Positions 34,255-42,591 of a DNA stretch of 43,311 nucleotides are shown one piece after another. Numbering within the stretch: the first letter of the stretch is position 1; each line of letters begins with the position of its first letter. The translations under genes were made by a program, and so were the position numbers. Under the pieces are notes generated by a model that saw only the letters and a program-made list of their open reading frames with translations, was not told where the DNA came from and made no database searches. Origin of the DNA: Treponema sp. (GTDB lineage Bacteria > Spirochaetota > Spirochaetia > Treponematales > Breznakiellaceae); the NCBI GenBank assembly GCA_031266255.1, contig JAISBK010000113.1:1-43311 (forward strand), in the 5' to 3' direction.

Positions 34255-34437
34255 TAATTTAACGTAATATTACAGAAACACGGTCCGTCGTTATCATTAT
34301 CATAGCTTATCCTCAGCGGTTTTATCCGTTTCCTTAGCTTCCGGGAATCAAACCCTTGCCCCCAAGAGCAAACACCCCGCCACTAGAAACAGGAACGAAG
34401 GGACGTACGCCCCACCCTTTACCACGCGGAAATCACG

Positions 34438-34466
34438 TTGCCCACCGCAGGTGCTTGTAGTATAAT
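34438..34466 (+). promoter_or_regulatory. xdhABC promoter predicting leaderless mRNA
   Basis: TTGCCC (34438-34443), 17 bases and a perfect TATAAT (34461-34466) precede the xdhA ATG by only 6 bases (GGAAAG), so transcription would begin at or next to the ATG. The 34260-34437 stretch before it contains nothing I recognise; with the MATE leader it fills the 350 bp between the two genes. Confidence 0.72.
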
Positions 34467-34472
34467 GGAAAG

Positions 34473-36761
34473 ATGAGCATCGGACAAAGTGTGCCCCGAG
34501 TTGATGCCTATGAAAAGGTTACGGGCAGGGCAAAATATACCGGCGACCTGGTAGAACGGGATGCCCTCATCGGGAGGGTACTCCATGCCACCATTGCCCA
34601 CGGCTTGGTAAGCCGTATAGATAGTACTGAGGCGGCCCAGATCCCTGGGGTGGTGCAGATCATGACGTGCTTCGACGTACCGGATATCCCCTTCCCAACC
34701 GCGGGGCACCCTTGGTCCACGGATCCGAGCCACCAGGATCCTGCGGATCGGAAACTCTTAAACCGCCGGGTCAGATTGTACGGAGATGATATCGCGGTCG
34801 TAGTGGCTGAAGACGAAGTAGCCGCTGCCCAGGCACTGCGGGCCATCAAGGTGGACTATGAGACCTATCCTATACTGCTCAATCCTGAAGCGGCCATGCA
34901 GGAAGGAGCGCCGCTCATCCACGAGAACTGCCCCCGAAACATCCTCAAGCATACCGCTATGGAAGACGGCGATTTTGAAGCCGCGATTCAGGAGCCAGGA
35001 CTCTTGCACTTTGAGGAGACCTATGAAACCCAGCCTGTGCAGCACTGCCATATTGAACCAGTCATATCCTTTGCCTACATGGAAAACGGGCGGATAGTGG
35101 TGGTCTCTTCTACCCAAATCCCCCATATTGTACGGCGCATCGTTGCCCAGGCCCTGGGGCTTCCCTGGGGTAAGGTGCGTATTATCAAACCCTTCGTAGG
35201 AGGCGGTTTTGGTAACAAGCAGGACGCCCTCTATGAACCCCTCAATGCGTACCTCTCCTTGCATTTAGGCGGACGTTTGGTGAAGTTGGAATTAAGCCGG
35301 GAGGAGATCTTTTTTGCCACCCGGGTGCGGCATGGGATGCAGATCCGGCTTTCTGCCTATATACGTCCCAATGGCAGGATCGTAGCCCGACAGTACCGGG
35401 CCTACTCAAACCAAGGGGCTTATGGTTCTCATGGGCATAGCATTGCCGCGAAAGGAACCAACGTGTTCCGCCAGTTGTACCAGGATGAAAAGGCCCGAAA
35501 ACTTGACATTTTTACGGTCTATACGAACACCGCTACTGCCGGGGCTATGCGGGGATATGGCACTCCCCAGGCGGTGTTTGCCATCGAATCCCAGATGGAA
35601 GATATAGCTTACGCACTTAACCTAGACCCTATCGAATTCCGTTTTATGAACCTCATGCCCCAGGGTTTTCGGGATCCCTTTTCCAAGAATGTCAACTACT
35701 TTGATTCCTTTCCTCAGTGTGTGGAGCAAGGTAAGGCCTACATCCACTGGGAGGAAAAAAGACGGGCCTATCAGGGTCAGCGCGGCCCGGTGCGGCGGGG
35801 TGTGGGGATGGCCCTGTTTTGGTACAATACCGCGGTATGGCCGATTTCAATTGAAGTCTCCTCTTGTAGGATGGTGCTGAATCAAGACGGAAGCCTGCAA
35901 GTCCAACTGGGGGAGACAGAAATCGGTCAGGGGGCAGATACGATCTTTGCCCAGATGACCAGCGAAACCTTGGGGGTGCTGCTGGAACAGGTGCACGTTA
36001 TAAGCACGCAGGATACGGACATTACCCCCTTTGGTACCGGGGCTTATGGTTCCCGGCAAAGCTATGTGGGGGGAATGGCCATACAAAAAACCGCGCACCT
36101 GCTCAAGGACAAGATTCTGGACCTTGCGGCAAGCTACACCGGTATGCAAACCTCGGCCTTGGATATTCAGGCAGGGATCATTGTGCTGCGATCCCTGCAT
36201 GACAAGCCGCTGATGAGTTTGGGAGAGCTGGCCACGGAGGTGCTTTACAGTCCGGTCCATGCAGAACACCTCACCGCAGAAACTACCCTGCAAGCCAAGA
36301 GCAATGCTTACAGTTTCGGCTGTGCTTTTGCAGAAGTTGAAGTGGATATCCCCTTGGGGAAAGTACGGCTCTTGGATATGATCAACGTCCATGACTGCGG
36401 CAGGCTGCTTAATCCCCAGCTTGCCCAGGCCCAGGTACATGGGGGCATGAGTATGGCGATTGGATACGGCCTCTCGGAACAACTCCTCTACGATACCAAG
36501 ACCGGTAGGCTCTTAAACGGTACGTTTCTTGATTACAAAATGGCTACTAGTATGGATCATCCTCATCTTGCTACGGCGTTTGTTGAGAATTATGAACCTA
36601 CCGGTGCATACGGCAGTAAAGCCCTAGGAGAACCTCCGGCAGTACCTGGGGCGCCGGCGATTCGTAACGCGGTACTCCATGCCACCGGAGTGGGGATACA
36701 TCGCATCCCCTTAACCCCCCATGTCTTGGTTCCGGCTTTTAAACAAGCCGGGCTTATATGA
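34473..36761 (+). CDS. xdhA: Xanthine dehydrogenase, molybdenum-binding subunit
   Basis: The product is 762 residues, close to the ~750 of E. coli XdhA. It holds the molybdopterin-cytosine dinucleotide and the hydroxylation site that converts hypoxanthine/xanthine to urate. Seen are SVPRVDAYEKVTGRAKYTGD at the N-terminus, HCHIEP (about 191-196), FVGGGFGNKQDALYEP (about 242-257), AMRGYGTPQAVFAIESQMEDIA (about 357) and ALGEPPAVPGAPAIRNAV with the catalytic Glu near residue 730. The Glu and Arg associated with purine binding in characterised XDHs are present (in HIEP and AMRG). The conserved N-terminal motif starts immediately after the ATG, so the start is well fixed. ATGA overlaps xdhB. With guanine deaminase downstream, purine use is likely. 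Confidence 0.93.
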   Translation: MSIGQSVPRVDAYEKVTGRAKYTGDLVERDALIGRVLHATIAHGLVSRIDSTEAAQIPGVVQIMTCFDVPDIPFPTAGHPWSTDPSHQDPADRKLLNRRVRLYGDDIAVVVAEDEVAAAQALRAIKVDYETYPILLNPEAAMQEGAPLIHENCPRNILKHTAMEDGDFEAAIQEPGLLHFEETYETQPVQHCHIEPVISFAYMENGRIVVVSSTQIPHIVRRIVAQALGLPWGKVRIIKPFVGGGFGNKQDALYEPLNAYLSLHLGGRLVKLELSREEIFFATRVRHGMQIRLSAYIRPNGRIVARQYRAYSNQGAYGSHGHSIAAKGTNVFRQLYQDEKARKLDIFTVYTNTATAGAMRGYGTPQAVFAIESQMEDIAYALNLDPIEFRFMNLMPQGFRDPFSKNVNYFDSFPQCVEQGKAYIHWEEKRRAYQGQRGPVRRGVGMALFWYNTAVWPISIEVSSCRMVLNQDGSLQVQLGETEIGQGADTIFAQMTSETLGVLLEQVHVISTQDTDITPFGTGAYGSRQSYVGGMAIQKTAHLLKDKILDLAASYTGMQTSALDIQAGIIVLRSLHDKPLMSLGELATEVLYSPVHAEHLTAETTLQAKSNAYSFGCAFAEVEVDIPLGKVRLLDMINVHDCGRLLNPQLAQAQVHGGMSMAIGYGLSEQLLYDTKTGRLLNGTFLDYKMATSMDHPHLATAFVENYEPTGAYGSKALGEPPAVPGAPAIRNAVLHATGVGIHRIPLTPHVLVPAFKQAGLI

Positions 36762-37657
36762 AGAAGGATACAGGGATGTATGATATAGAAGCTTTATACG
36801 AAGCCGAAAGTGTGGAGCATGCCATTGCCCTCTTGGAGGAACACCAGGAGAGCCGGATCATCGCGGGGGGAAGCGATGTATTGATTCACCTCAGAGCAGG
36901 CAAACTTACAGGAGCGGTACTGGTGAGTATCCAGAAATTGGATGAATTGCGGGGTATTTCCCTTGAGCAGGATGGGTCCATCCGTATTGGGGCGCTCACG
37001 AGTTTTTCCCGGATTACCCAAGACCCCCTGATCCAAAAGCATCTTGGGGTCTTAGGGGAGGCGGTTTCTTTGATCGGCGGGCCTCAGATCAGAAATATCG
37101 GTACTATAGGCGGGAATACCTGTAATGGCGTAAGTTCTGCAGACAGCGGGGCAACCCTCATGGCTTTGGATGCGGTCATGGAATACCGGGGGCCTAAAGG
37201 GGTACGTCTGGTACCGATACAAGCGCATTATGTTGGTCCGGGGAAAACCGCGTTGAACCACGAAGAAGTGCTCACGGCGATAACGATACCCCAAGAGAGC
37301 TACCGGCGTTGTTACGGCCGTTATCTGAAATACGCCATGCGGAATGCTATGGATATCGCCACCCTGGGCTGTTCGGTGAATGTACGGCTTACCGAGGATA
37401 ACCAGTATCTGGAACGGGTTCGTATTGGTTTTGGGGTGGCAGGCCCGGTACCGATGCGGTCCCCCAATGCAGAGGCTGTACTCCAGGGGAAGCCGGTCAG
37501 TGAAGCAAGTCTCTGTTTGGCAGGTACCACGGTGCTCAAGGATGTACAGCCCCGTTCAAGCTGGCGGGCCAGTAAGGACTTGCGCGTACACCTGGTGGAA
37601 GAACTGACCAAACGGGCATTAGGGTGTTCCATACGCCATGCAGGAGGGCTTATATGA
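36758..37657 (+). CDS. xdhB: Xanthine dehydrogenase, FAD-binding subunit
   Basis: The product is 299 residues (E. coli XdhB about 290). ATG 36758 overlaps xdhA as ATGA; ATG 36776, with AAGGATACAGGG before it, gives MYDIEALYEAES, which aligns well with other XdhB N-termini and is an alternative start. The FAD-binding motifs are ESRIIAGGSDVLIHLRAG (about 31-48) and IRNIGTIGGNTCNGVSSADSGATLMAL (about 111-137). It passes electrons from the Fe-S subunit to NAD+ or another acceptor through FAD. The junction sequence GGGCTTATATGA recurs at the xdhB-xdhC junction. Confidence 0.93.
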   Translation: MKKDTGMYDIEALYEAESVEHAIALLEEHQESRIIAGGSDVLIHLRAGKLTGAVLVSIQKLDELRGISLEQDGSIRIGALTSFSRITQDPLIQKHLGVLGEAVSLIGGPQIRNIGTIGGNTCNGVSSADSGATLMALDAVMEYRGPKGVRLVPIQAHYVGPGKTALNHEEVLTAITIPQESYRRCYGRYLKYAMRNAMDIATLGCSVNVRLTEDNQYLERVRIGFGVAGPVPMRSPNAEAVLQGKPVSEASLCLAGTTVLKDVQPRSSWRASKDLRVHLVEELTKRALGCSIRHAGGLI

Positions 37658-38160
37658 GCCAAGCAAAACCTGAGGGACATTCCCGGCAATGGGTATTGGT
37701 ACGCTGTGTCATCAACGGGAGACCTACCGAAACCATGGTGGATGTACGGGCATCCCTAGCGGATATGCTTCGTGCTGAGTACCGGTTGACCAGTGTGAAG
37801 CAAGGCTGTGGGGTGGGGGAATGTGGAGCTTGTACGGTACTCATCAATGGGGAATCCTTTAATGCCTGCATTTACCTTGCCGTATGGGCCGAAGGCAAGG
37901 AAATCCGTACCCTGGAAGGGGTTGCTGGAGCAAACGGGGAACTTTCTGCGGTACAACAGGCTTTTGTTGAAGAAGGAGCCATACAATGTGGGTTCTGTAC
38001 CCCTGGGTTTGTGATGACTGCAGAAGAGATTGCTGCAACAGGAAAAAAGTACACCGATGAGGAACTGCGGAAACTGCTTTCAGGCCATTTATGCCGCTGT
38101 ACCGGATACGAAAACATCCTCAAGGCGGTGAAGCGGGTCGTCGGCACGAGCACCGGGTAA
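37654..38160 (+). CDS. xdhC: Xanthine dehydrogenase, iron-sulfur subunit
   Basis: ATG 37654 overlaps the xdhB stop (ATGA); upstream open codons are shadow. The product is 168 residues with two 2Fe-2S clusters. The plant-ferredoxin-type N-terminal cluster uses CGVGECGACTVLINGESFNAC (about 50-70), and the C-terminal helical domain has AIQCGFCTPGFVMTAEE and GHLCRCTGYENILKAV. It carries electrons from the molybdenum centre to FAD. It completes the XDH complex. The naming follows the E. coli xdhABC order (Mo, FAD, Fe-S). Confidence 0.94.
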   Translation: MSQAKPEGHSRQWVLVRCVINGRPTETMVDVRASLADMLRAEYRLTSVKQGCGVGECGACTVLINGESFNACIYLAVWAEGKEIRTLEGVAGANGELSAVQQAFVEEGAIQCGFCTPGFVMTAEEIAATGKKYTDEELRKLLSGHLCRCTGYENILKAVKRVVGTSTG

Positions 38161-38242
38161 ACCATAGCCGGCGGGGTGTTTTCAGGGCCTTTTTTAACCG
38201 ATAGTATGGGTATAGTTTAGAAAATAAAAAAGGAATAACACG

Positions 38243-38827
38243 ATGAGTATGTACCGGTTTCATTATCTGCTTGTTTTGGTTTGTTTCTTGGTGGCTACCC
38301 TGGGAGTGGCCCAAACCGTCCCCGATGAAGGCGCTTCAACTACCGGCAATGCTGAAGAAAAGCCGGAACTTCCCCGGGTGTACCGAGAACTTTCTTTGGG
38401 TATGAACCTTGAAGACCTGAAAAAAGCCCTGGAGCAGGATGAGCTTTTTCACTTCCGTGGAGACCGGGATGTTTCGTTCCTTCCTATCGGGGAGCAGAAC
38501 GTGGTTGAAACCACCGGTTTTTCCTTTATTAAGCGGGCGCTGTTTCAACTCCGGTCTGGGGCACTCTTTGCCATGACCTTTACCATGAATACAGAACTGG
38601 TGGATCATTATTCGATCTTCACGGCCTTTGTGAAAAAATACGGAGAGCCGGATTTCCTTGACCCTAAGCAGGCAATTTGGGAATCAGCAGCTACTCGAAT
38701 CGCCATTGAACGGCCTTTGACGGTAAAATATATGGATATGCAGGTGTTTAATGAATTCCTTGATACCGCTCAAACAAAAGAATCCCAGGACTTGCGTTTG
38801 CAAGAGGATTTTTTGAATGGGTTTTAA
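38243..38827 (+). CDS. Exported protein of unknown function
   Basis: The product is 194 residues with a signal peptide (RFHYLLVLVCFLVATLGVAQ, cleavage near residue 24). The rest is a small, soluble domain with YRELSLGMNLEDLKKALEQD at about 47-66, ETTGFSFIKRALFQLRSG and a FVKKYGEPDFLD near 130. The last resembles the short KYGxPD element found in many small periplasmic proteins. AAAGGAATAA precedes the ATG and TATAGT (38211-38216) may be its -10. The next gene starts within its last bases. It has no recognisable link to purine metabolism; function unknown. Confidence 0.7.
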   Translation: MSMYRFHYLLVLVCFLVATLGVAQTVPDEGASTTGNAEEKPELPRVYRELSLGMNLEDLKKALEQDELFHFRGDRDVSFLPIGEQNVVETTGFSFIKRALFQLRSGALFAMTFTMNTELVDHYSIFTAFVKKYGEPDFLDPKQAIWESAATRIAIERPLTVKYMDMQVFNEFLDTAQTKESQDLRLQEDFLNGF

Positions 38828-39314
38828 CGGTTTTTTTCGGGTTTTTCTGCCTATTCAGCGGGGAAAGCAGCGCTGGATCGGTTTTATATGGTGCCTCTGT
38901 TTTGTTCTGACCGGGGTAAATTGTATGGCTCGGGGTTTGATGTTTGAAACCCGGGAATTAGCGATTGAAACCACCCAAGGAATGCGGATACCCTTGAGCG
39001 TTGAGATTGCCCGGACTGATGAGGAACGATCCCAGGGGCTTATGAACCGAAAGAGCCTTGCAGATGGTAAGGGAATGCTCTTTGTTTTTGAACGAGATCA
39101 GATCCTGTCTTTCTGGATGAAAAACACGCTCATTCCCCTTTCTATCGCTTTTATTTCCGCTGAAGGAAAGATCCTCGAAATCCACGATATGGAACCGGGC
39201 AATATAAACCCCCTCCATTCAAGCCGCTCAGCTCGGTATGCCCTTGAAACCCCCCAGTCCTGGTTCATCCGGGCCGGGGTTGCCGTGGGGGATATCCTGC
39301 AGGTGGAATGGTAG
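38817..39314 (+). CDS. DUF192 family exported protein
   Basis: The product is 165 residues. The ATG overlaps the preceding gene by 11 bp and has AGAGGA before it. An N-terminal hydrophobic segment (about 20-36) ends in LTGVNC, which could be a relaxed spirochaete lipobox. The DUF192 core is clear: RSQGLMNRKSLADGKGMLFVFERDQILSFWMKNTLIPLSIAFIS, then a late ARYALETPQSWFIRAGVAVGDIL. DUF192 proteins are small periplasmic or surface beta-barrel-like domains of uncertain role. Placement between XDH and guanine deaminase may be only co-transcription. Confidence 0.85.
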   Translation: MGFNGFFRVFLPIQRGKQRWIGFIWCLCFVLTGVNCMARGLMFETRELAIETTQGMRIPLSVEIARTDEERSQGLMNRKSLADGKGMLFVFERDQILSFWMKNTLIPLSIAFISAEGKILEIHDMEPGNINPLHSSRSARYALETPQSWFIRAGVAVGDILQVEW

Positions 39315-39320
39315 CGTATC

Positions 39321-40607
39321 ATGGACGGTCGTAATTTTATATTAAAAGGGGATATCTGTTACAGTAAAACCAGGACCTCCCTGGCTACTGCAGAAAATAG
39401 CTTCTTGGTTTGTGCAGAAGGGAAATCCGCCGGGGTATTTTCCCAGTTTTCCCACATACCGCTTCCGTATAGATCGTTTCCCTGTATAGATCATACCGGA
39501 AAGCTCATCATACCCGGTCTGGTAGACCTTCATATACATGCCCCCCAATTCGCGTTTAGAAGTTTGGGAATGGATCTGGAACTTCTCGACTGGCTTGAAA
39601 CGCGGGCCTTTCCTGAAGAAACGAAATACCAGGATACCGGTTATGCCCTGAGGGCCTATACCGCTTTGGTGGAAGAGTTACAGCAGGGGCCAAATACCCG
39701 GATATGCCTCTTTGGGACGGTACATGTACCGGCTACGCTGCTCTTGATGGACTTGCTTGAGAACTCAGGGCTGGTGTGTATGGCCGGTAAGGTCAACATG
39801 GACCGAAACAGCCCGGATACCCTGCGAGAACAGGATGCGGCATGTTCAGTAGCGGCAACCCGGGAATGGCTTGAACGGTGCGGAACCTACACGCGCTGTA
39901 AACCCATCCTGACTCCCCGGTTTATTCCTTCTTGTACTGACGAGCTATTACGCGGCTTATCCGAGATCCAGCAACAGTATAACGTGCCCCTCCAATCCCA
40001 TCTATCGGAAAATCTCAAGGAAATCGCCTGGGTTCAAGAGCTTTGTCCTAAGAGTAGCTGTTATGGGGATGCCTATACCCAGTTTAATCTCTTTGGAGGC
40101 GCTGTACCGACCATCATGGCCCACTGTGTCTATTCAGGGAACGAAGAAATAGCGCTCATGCAGCGCCGGGGAGTCTATGTTGCCCATTGCCCCCAGTCAA
40201 ATATGAATCTCTCTTCGGGGATTGCTCCGGTACGGCGCTACCTTGAGGCAGGACTCTCCGTAGGTCTGGGCAGTGATGTAGCTGGAGGTGTACATACTTC
40301 GATTTTCCGGGCCATGACCGATGCGATTGGGGTTTCCAAGCTGCGCCGATGTACCGGAACCGGCGATGAAGCTCCTCTTACTTTGGAAGAAGCTTTTTAC
40401 CTAGGCACCCAAGGGGGCGGTTCTTTCTTTGGCCAGGTTGGGTCTTTTGAGGTGGGGTATGAATTCGACGCCCTCGTTATGGAAGATCCGCATCCGGTTC
40501 CTCCCTTTCCCCTAAGCCTGCGGGAACGGCTTGAACGGATTGTGGGGTGTTCGGATGAGCGAGCTATCCTGGAGAAATACGTCCAGGGCATACTCCTGCC
40601 GCGATAG
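39321..40607 (+). CDS. guaD: Guanine deaminase
   Basis: The product is 428 residues in the metal-dependent amidohydrolase superfamily. It turns guanine into xanthine, the substrate of the XDH encoded 1.2 kb upstream. Diagnostic parts are PGLVDLHIHAPQFAF (H71, H73), PRFIPSC, LQSHLSENLKEI, the metal-binding His in IMAHCVYSGNEE and the Asp in GLGSDVAGG. The Glu in HLSEN is the family's catalytic residue. Host-like composition runs to its very end, where crcB begins after 8 bp with a sharp change to AT-rich sequence. Confidence 0.92.
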   Translation: MDGRNFILKGDICYSKTRTSLATAENSFLVCAEGKSAGVFSQFSHIPLPYRSFPCIDHTGKLIIPGLVDLHIHAPQFAFRSLGMDLELLDWLETRAFPEETKYQDTGYALRAYTALVEELQQGPNTRICLFGTVHVPATLLLMDLLENSGLVCMAGKVNMDRNSPDTLREQDAACSVAATREWLERCGTYTRCKPILTPRFIPSCTDELLRGLSEIQQQYNVPLQSHLSENLKEIAWVQELCPKSSCYGDAYTQFNLFGGAVPTIMAHCVYSGNEEIALMQRRGVYVAHCPQSNMNLSSGIAPVRRYLEAGLSVGLGSDVAGGVHTSIFRAMTDAIGVSKLRRCTGTGDEAPLTLEEAFYLGTQGGGSFFGQVGSFEVGYEFDALVMEDPHPVPPFPLSLRERLERIVGCSDERAILEKYVQGILLPR

Positions 40608-40615
40608 GTGGGTGC

Positions 40616-40993
40616 ATGAATTTGCTCTATGTTATTATTGGCGGTGGCATTGGGGCCTTATTACGTTATGTTTCAAGTCAATTCATAAGTTCATCCATAC
40701 CTATTAAATTTCCTTTTGGTACTCTTTTTGTTAATTGTGTTGGCGCATTAGCAATAGGTTTTTTAATAAACCTTTTTGATCTATTTTCCCTAAACGTTAA
40801 ATGGAAATTATTGGTAATAACCGGTTTTCTGGGAGCTTATACCACATTTTCAACCTATTCGTTGGAAACCGTTCAGTATTTTATGAGCGGCAATATTAAA
40901 CACGCGGTTATAAATATACTGTTGAATAATGTTTTATGTATAGTATTGGTATTCTTGGGAATATGGTTGAATAAAATACTATTCATAAAATGA
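40616..40993 (+). CDS. crcB: Fluoride channel/exporter CrcB (FluC)
   Basis: The product is 125 residues with four membrane helices. The family motifs GGGIGALLRYV (about 8-18), FPFGTLFVNCVGALAIGF (about 32-49) and GFLGAYTTFSTYSLE (about 75-89) are all present. FluC dimers let fluoride leave the cell. AGGTGGG precedes the ATG. It sits 8 bp after guaD, yet codon use is strikingly AT-rich, so the junction looks like an insertion edge. No fluoride riboswitch was seen, as the gap is too short. It is probably co-transcribed with the DUF1232 gene that follows. Confidence 0.94.
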   Translation: MNLLYVIIGGGIGALLRYVSSQFISSSIPIKFPFGTLFVNCVGALAIGFLINLFDLFSLNVKWKLLVITGFLGAYTTFSTYSLETVQYFMSGNIKHAVINILLNNVLCIVLVFLGIWLNKILFIK

Positions 40994-41005
40994 CAGGATA
41001 AATAA

Positions 41006-41389
41006 ATGTTTGACAAACTAAAAGAAACATCGAAACAAATTACCCAAAATTTATCTGTTTTGTATATTGCCTATAAACGGAAAGATGTTCCAATACTTGC
41101 AAAGCTAATAGTTGTAATGGCAATACTTTATGCATTATCGCCGTTAGATGTAATACCTGATTTTATCCCGGTGTTAGGTTATCTTGATGATTTAATCATA
41201 TTACCGCTATTAATATATTTATCGATAAGAATTATTCCAAAGCATATATTTGAAGCATGTAAAGAAGAAGCAAAAGAAATAAAAATAGACAGAAAATATA
41301 AAAGATGGTATTACGGGATACCGGTAATAATAATTTGGATAATAATTGGAACAATACTATTAAAAAATATATTGGAGAAAATATCGTAA
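41006..41389 (+). CDS. YkvA/DUF1232 family membrane protein
   Basis: The product is 127 residues. The DUF1232 core reads LAKLIVVMAILYALSPLDVIPDFIPVLGYLDDLIILPLLIYLSIRIIP (about 31-78), the canonical SP-D-IPD-IP motif. A single C-terminal helix (GIPVIIIWIIIGTILLKNI) anchors the end. It follows crcB by 12 bp and shares its AT-rich composition. Some YkvA-like proteins accompany toxin or envelope-stress genes, but no specific function is known. The Shine-Dalgarno is weak (ACAGGATA). Confidence 0.88.
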   Translation: MFDKLKETSKQITQNLSVLYIAYKRKDVPILAKLIVVMAILYALSPLDVIPDFIPVLGYLDDLIILPLLIYLSIRIIPKHIFEACKEEAKEIKIDRKYKRWYYGIPVIIIWIIIGTILLKNILEKIS

Positions 41390-41539
41390 GTTATAGAATA
41401 ACGCACTGTATTTTGTCGGCACGGGAAATGCAGCGCATTTATCCGGGATGAAATTTTTGAAAAATGGGGTCGCCACCATCCATGGCAGCATAAAAAACCG
41501 GACTTGACAATTTTTTAATGATAATATAGAACCTTTTAT

Positions 41540-42499
41540 ATGAGTGTTTTATCGAAATTGCAACCTTTTTTTATTATTCTCTCGGCTTTAATTGGAATAG
41601 CCCTTGGGAAATTTATCCCTTTTCTAGAGCAATATGCAGGAAATTTTATTGAACTCTTCTTGATGTGTATGCTCTTTTTTGTTTTTTTGAATGTTCAAAT
41701 AAAAGAAATTACAAAATCATTTTCAGATTTACGTTTTTCTTTTTCAGCGTTAATAATTAATTTTATTTTTACGCCTTTATTTACTTTTGTGTTGTCAAAA
41801 ACATTCCTTTCAGGGCAGATTGATTTACAAATAGGCTTTATAATGTTAATGGTTACGCCCTGCACAGACTGGTATTTAATTTTTACCGGTCTTGCAAATG
41901 GCAACGTTTCGTTGGGAGCTTCAATTTTACCGTTAAATTTAATTTTACAAATTATATTATTGCCCTTGTATTTGTTGCTATTCATGGGAACGGAAGTTTC
42001 TTTTGAAATTTCCACAATTATTTATAGTATTGTTCTTGTTTTGATTGTACCTCTTGTTGCTGCAAATGCAGTAAAATTCATCGTAAAAAAAATTAACGGG
42101 CAAAATCTTCTTATAAAAATAGTGAAAAAGGCGGATGATATTCAATGTATATTGCTCTGTTTTGCCATAATTTCAATGTTTGCATCTCAAGGAGTATTAT
42201 TACTGGATAATACCATCTTGTTTATAAAATTATTGCCTGTCTTATTAATATTTTTTGTAGTTATTTTTTGTGTTTCACTGTTTACAGGAAACGTATTAAA
42301 AATACCTTTTGAAAATAGTATATCGCTTGTTTTTACTACATCGGCACGGAATTCACCTATTTCATTGGCAATAGCAACGATCACCTTTCCTCTACAGCCG
42401 GTTATATCATTAGTATTGGTAATGGGACCATTGATTGAATTACCAATACTTGCAATAAATTCTATAATCTTAAAAAAGATTGGAAAAACCAACCAATAA
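41540..42499 (+). CDS. Arsenite/bile-acid:sodium symporter superfamily transporter
   Basis: The product is 319 residues with about ten membrane helices. MLMVTPCTDWYLIFTGLANGNVSLGASILPLNLILQI (about 100-136) and the later FTTSARNSPISLAIATITFP (about 272-291) follow the pattern of the BART superfamily (arsenite efflux ACR3 and bile-acid:Na+ symporters). The first resembles 'arsenic resistance protein' entries more than true ACR3, so arsenite export is likely but not proven. TTGACA at 41504 and TATAGA at 41525 (15-base spacing) form a weak promoter only about 10 bases before the ATG, and no Shine-Dalgarno is seen. The 150 bp upstream otherwise contains only a small GTTAT/ATAAC inverted repeat (41390-41402). 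Confidence 0.75.
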   Translation: MSVLSKLQPFFIILSALIGIALGKFIPFLEQYAGNFIELFLMCMLFFVFLNVQIKEITKSFSDLRFSFSALIINFIFTPLFTFVLSKTFLSGQIDLQIGFIMLMVTPCTDWYLIFTGLANGNVSLGASILPLNLILQIILLPLYLLLFMGTEVSFEISTIIYSIVLVLIVPLVAANAVKFIVKKINGQNLLIKIVKKADDIQCILLCFAIISMFASQGVLLLDNTILFIKLLPVLLIFFVVIFCVSLFTGNVLKIPFENSISLVFTTSARNSPISLAIATITFPLQPVISLVLVMGPLIELPILAINSIILKKIGKTNQ

Positions 42500-42591
42500 A
42501 ATACGCCCTCCATGAGTATAACATGAGAGATGGGAGTCTCGCCGGACTTTCGGTCCTGCCTTTTCAGGGTATTCCAACCTCCTGTCCGTGA

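Noticed and set aside
34330..34420. TTCCGGGAATCAAACC on the - strand resembles a tRNA T-arm (GGTTTGATTCCCGGAA), next to the end of the AT-rich segment
   Set aside because: No acceptor stem, anticodon arm or CCA can be built around it, and the T-loop lacks the usual TTC. It is not annotated as a tRNA or attachment site.
40590..40616. Fluoride riboswitch before crcB
   Set aside because: Only 8 bases separate guaD from crcB, which leaves no room. No matching leader was seen elsewhere near it.
41390..41402. GTTATagaATAAC as a third attC-like site after the DUF1232 gene
   Set aside because: It shares only the core-like GAATAAC with the repeat copies and lacks their conserved 20-base block, so it is probably chance.
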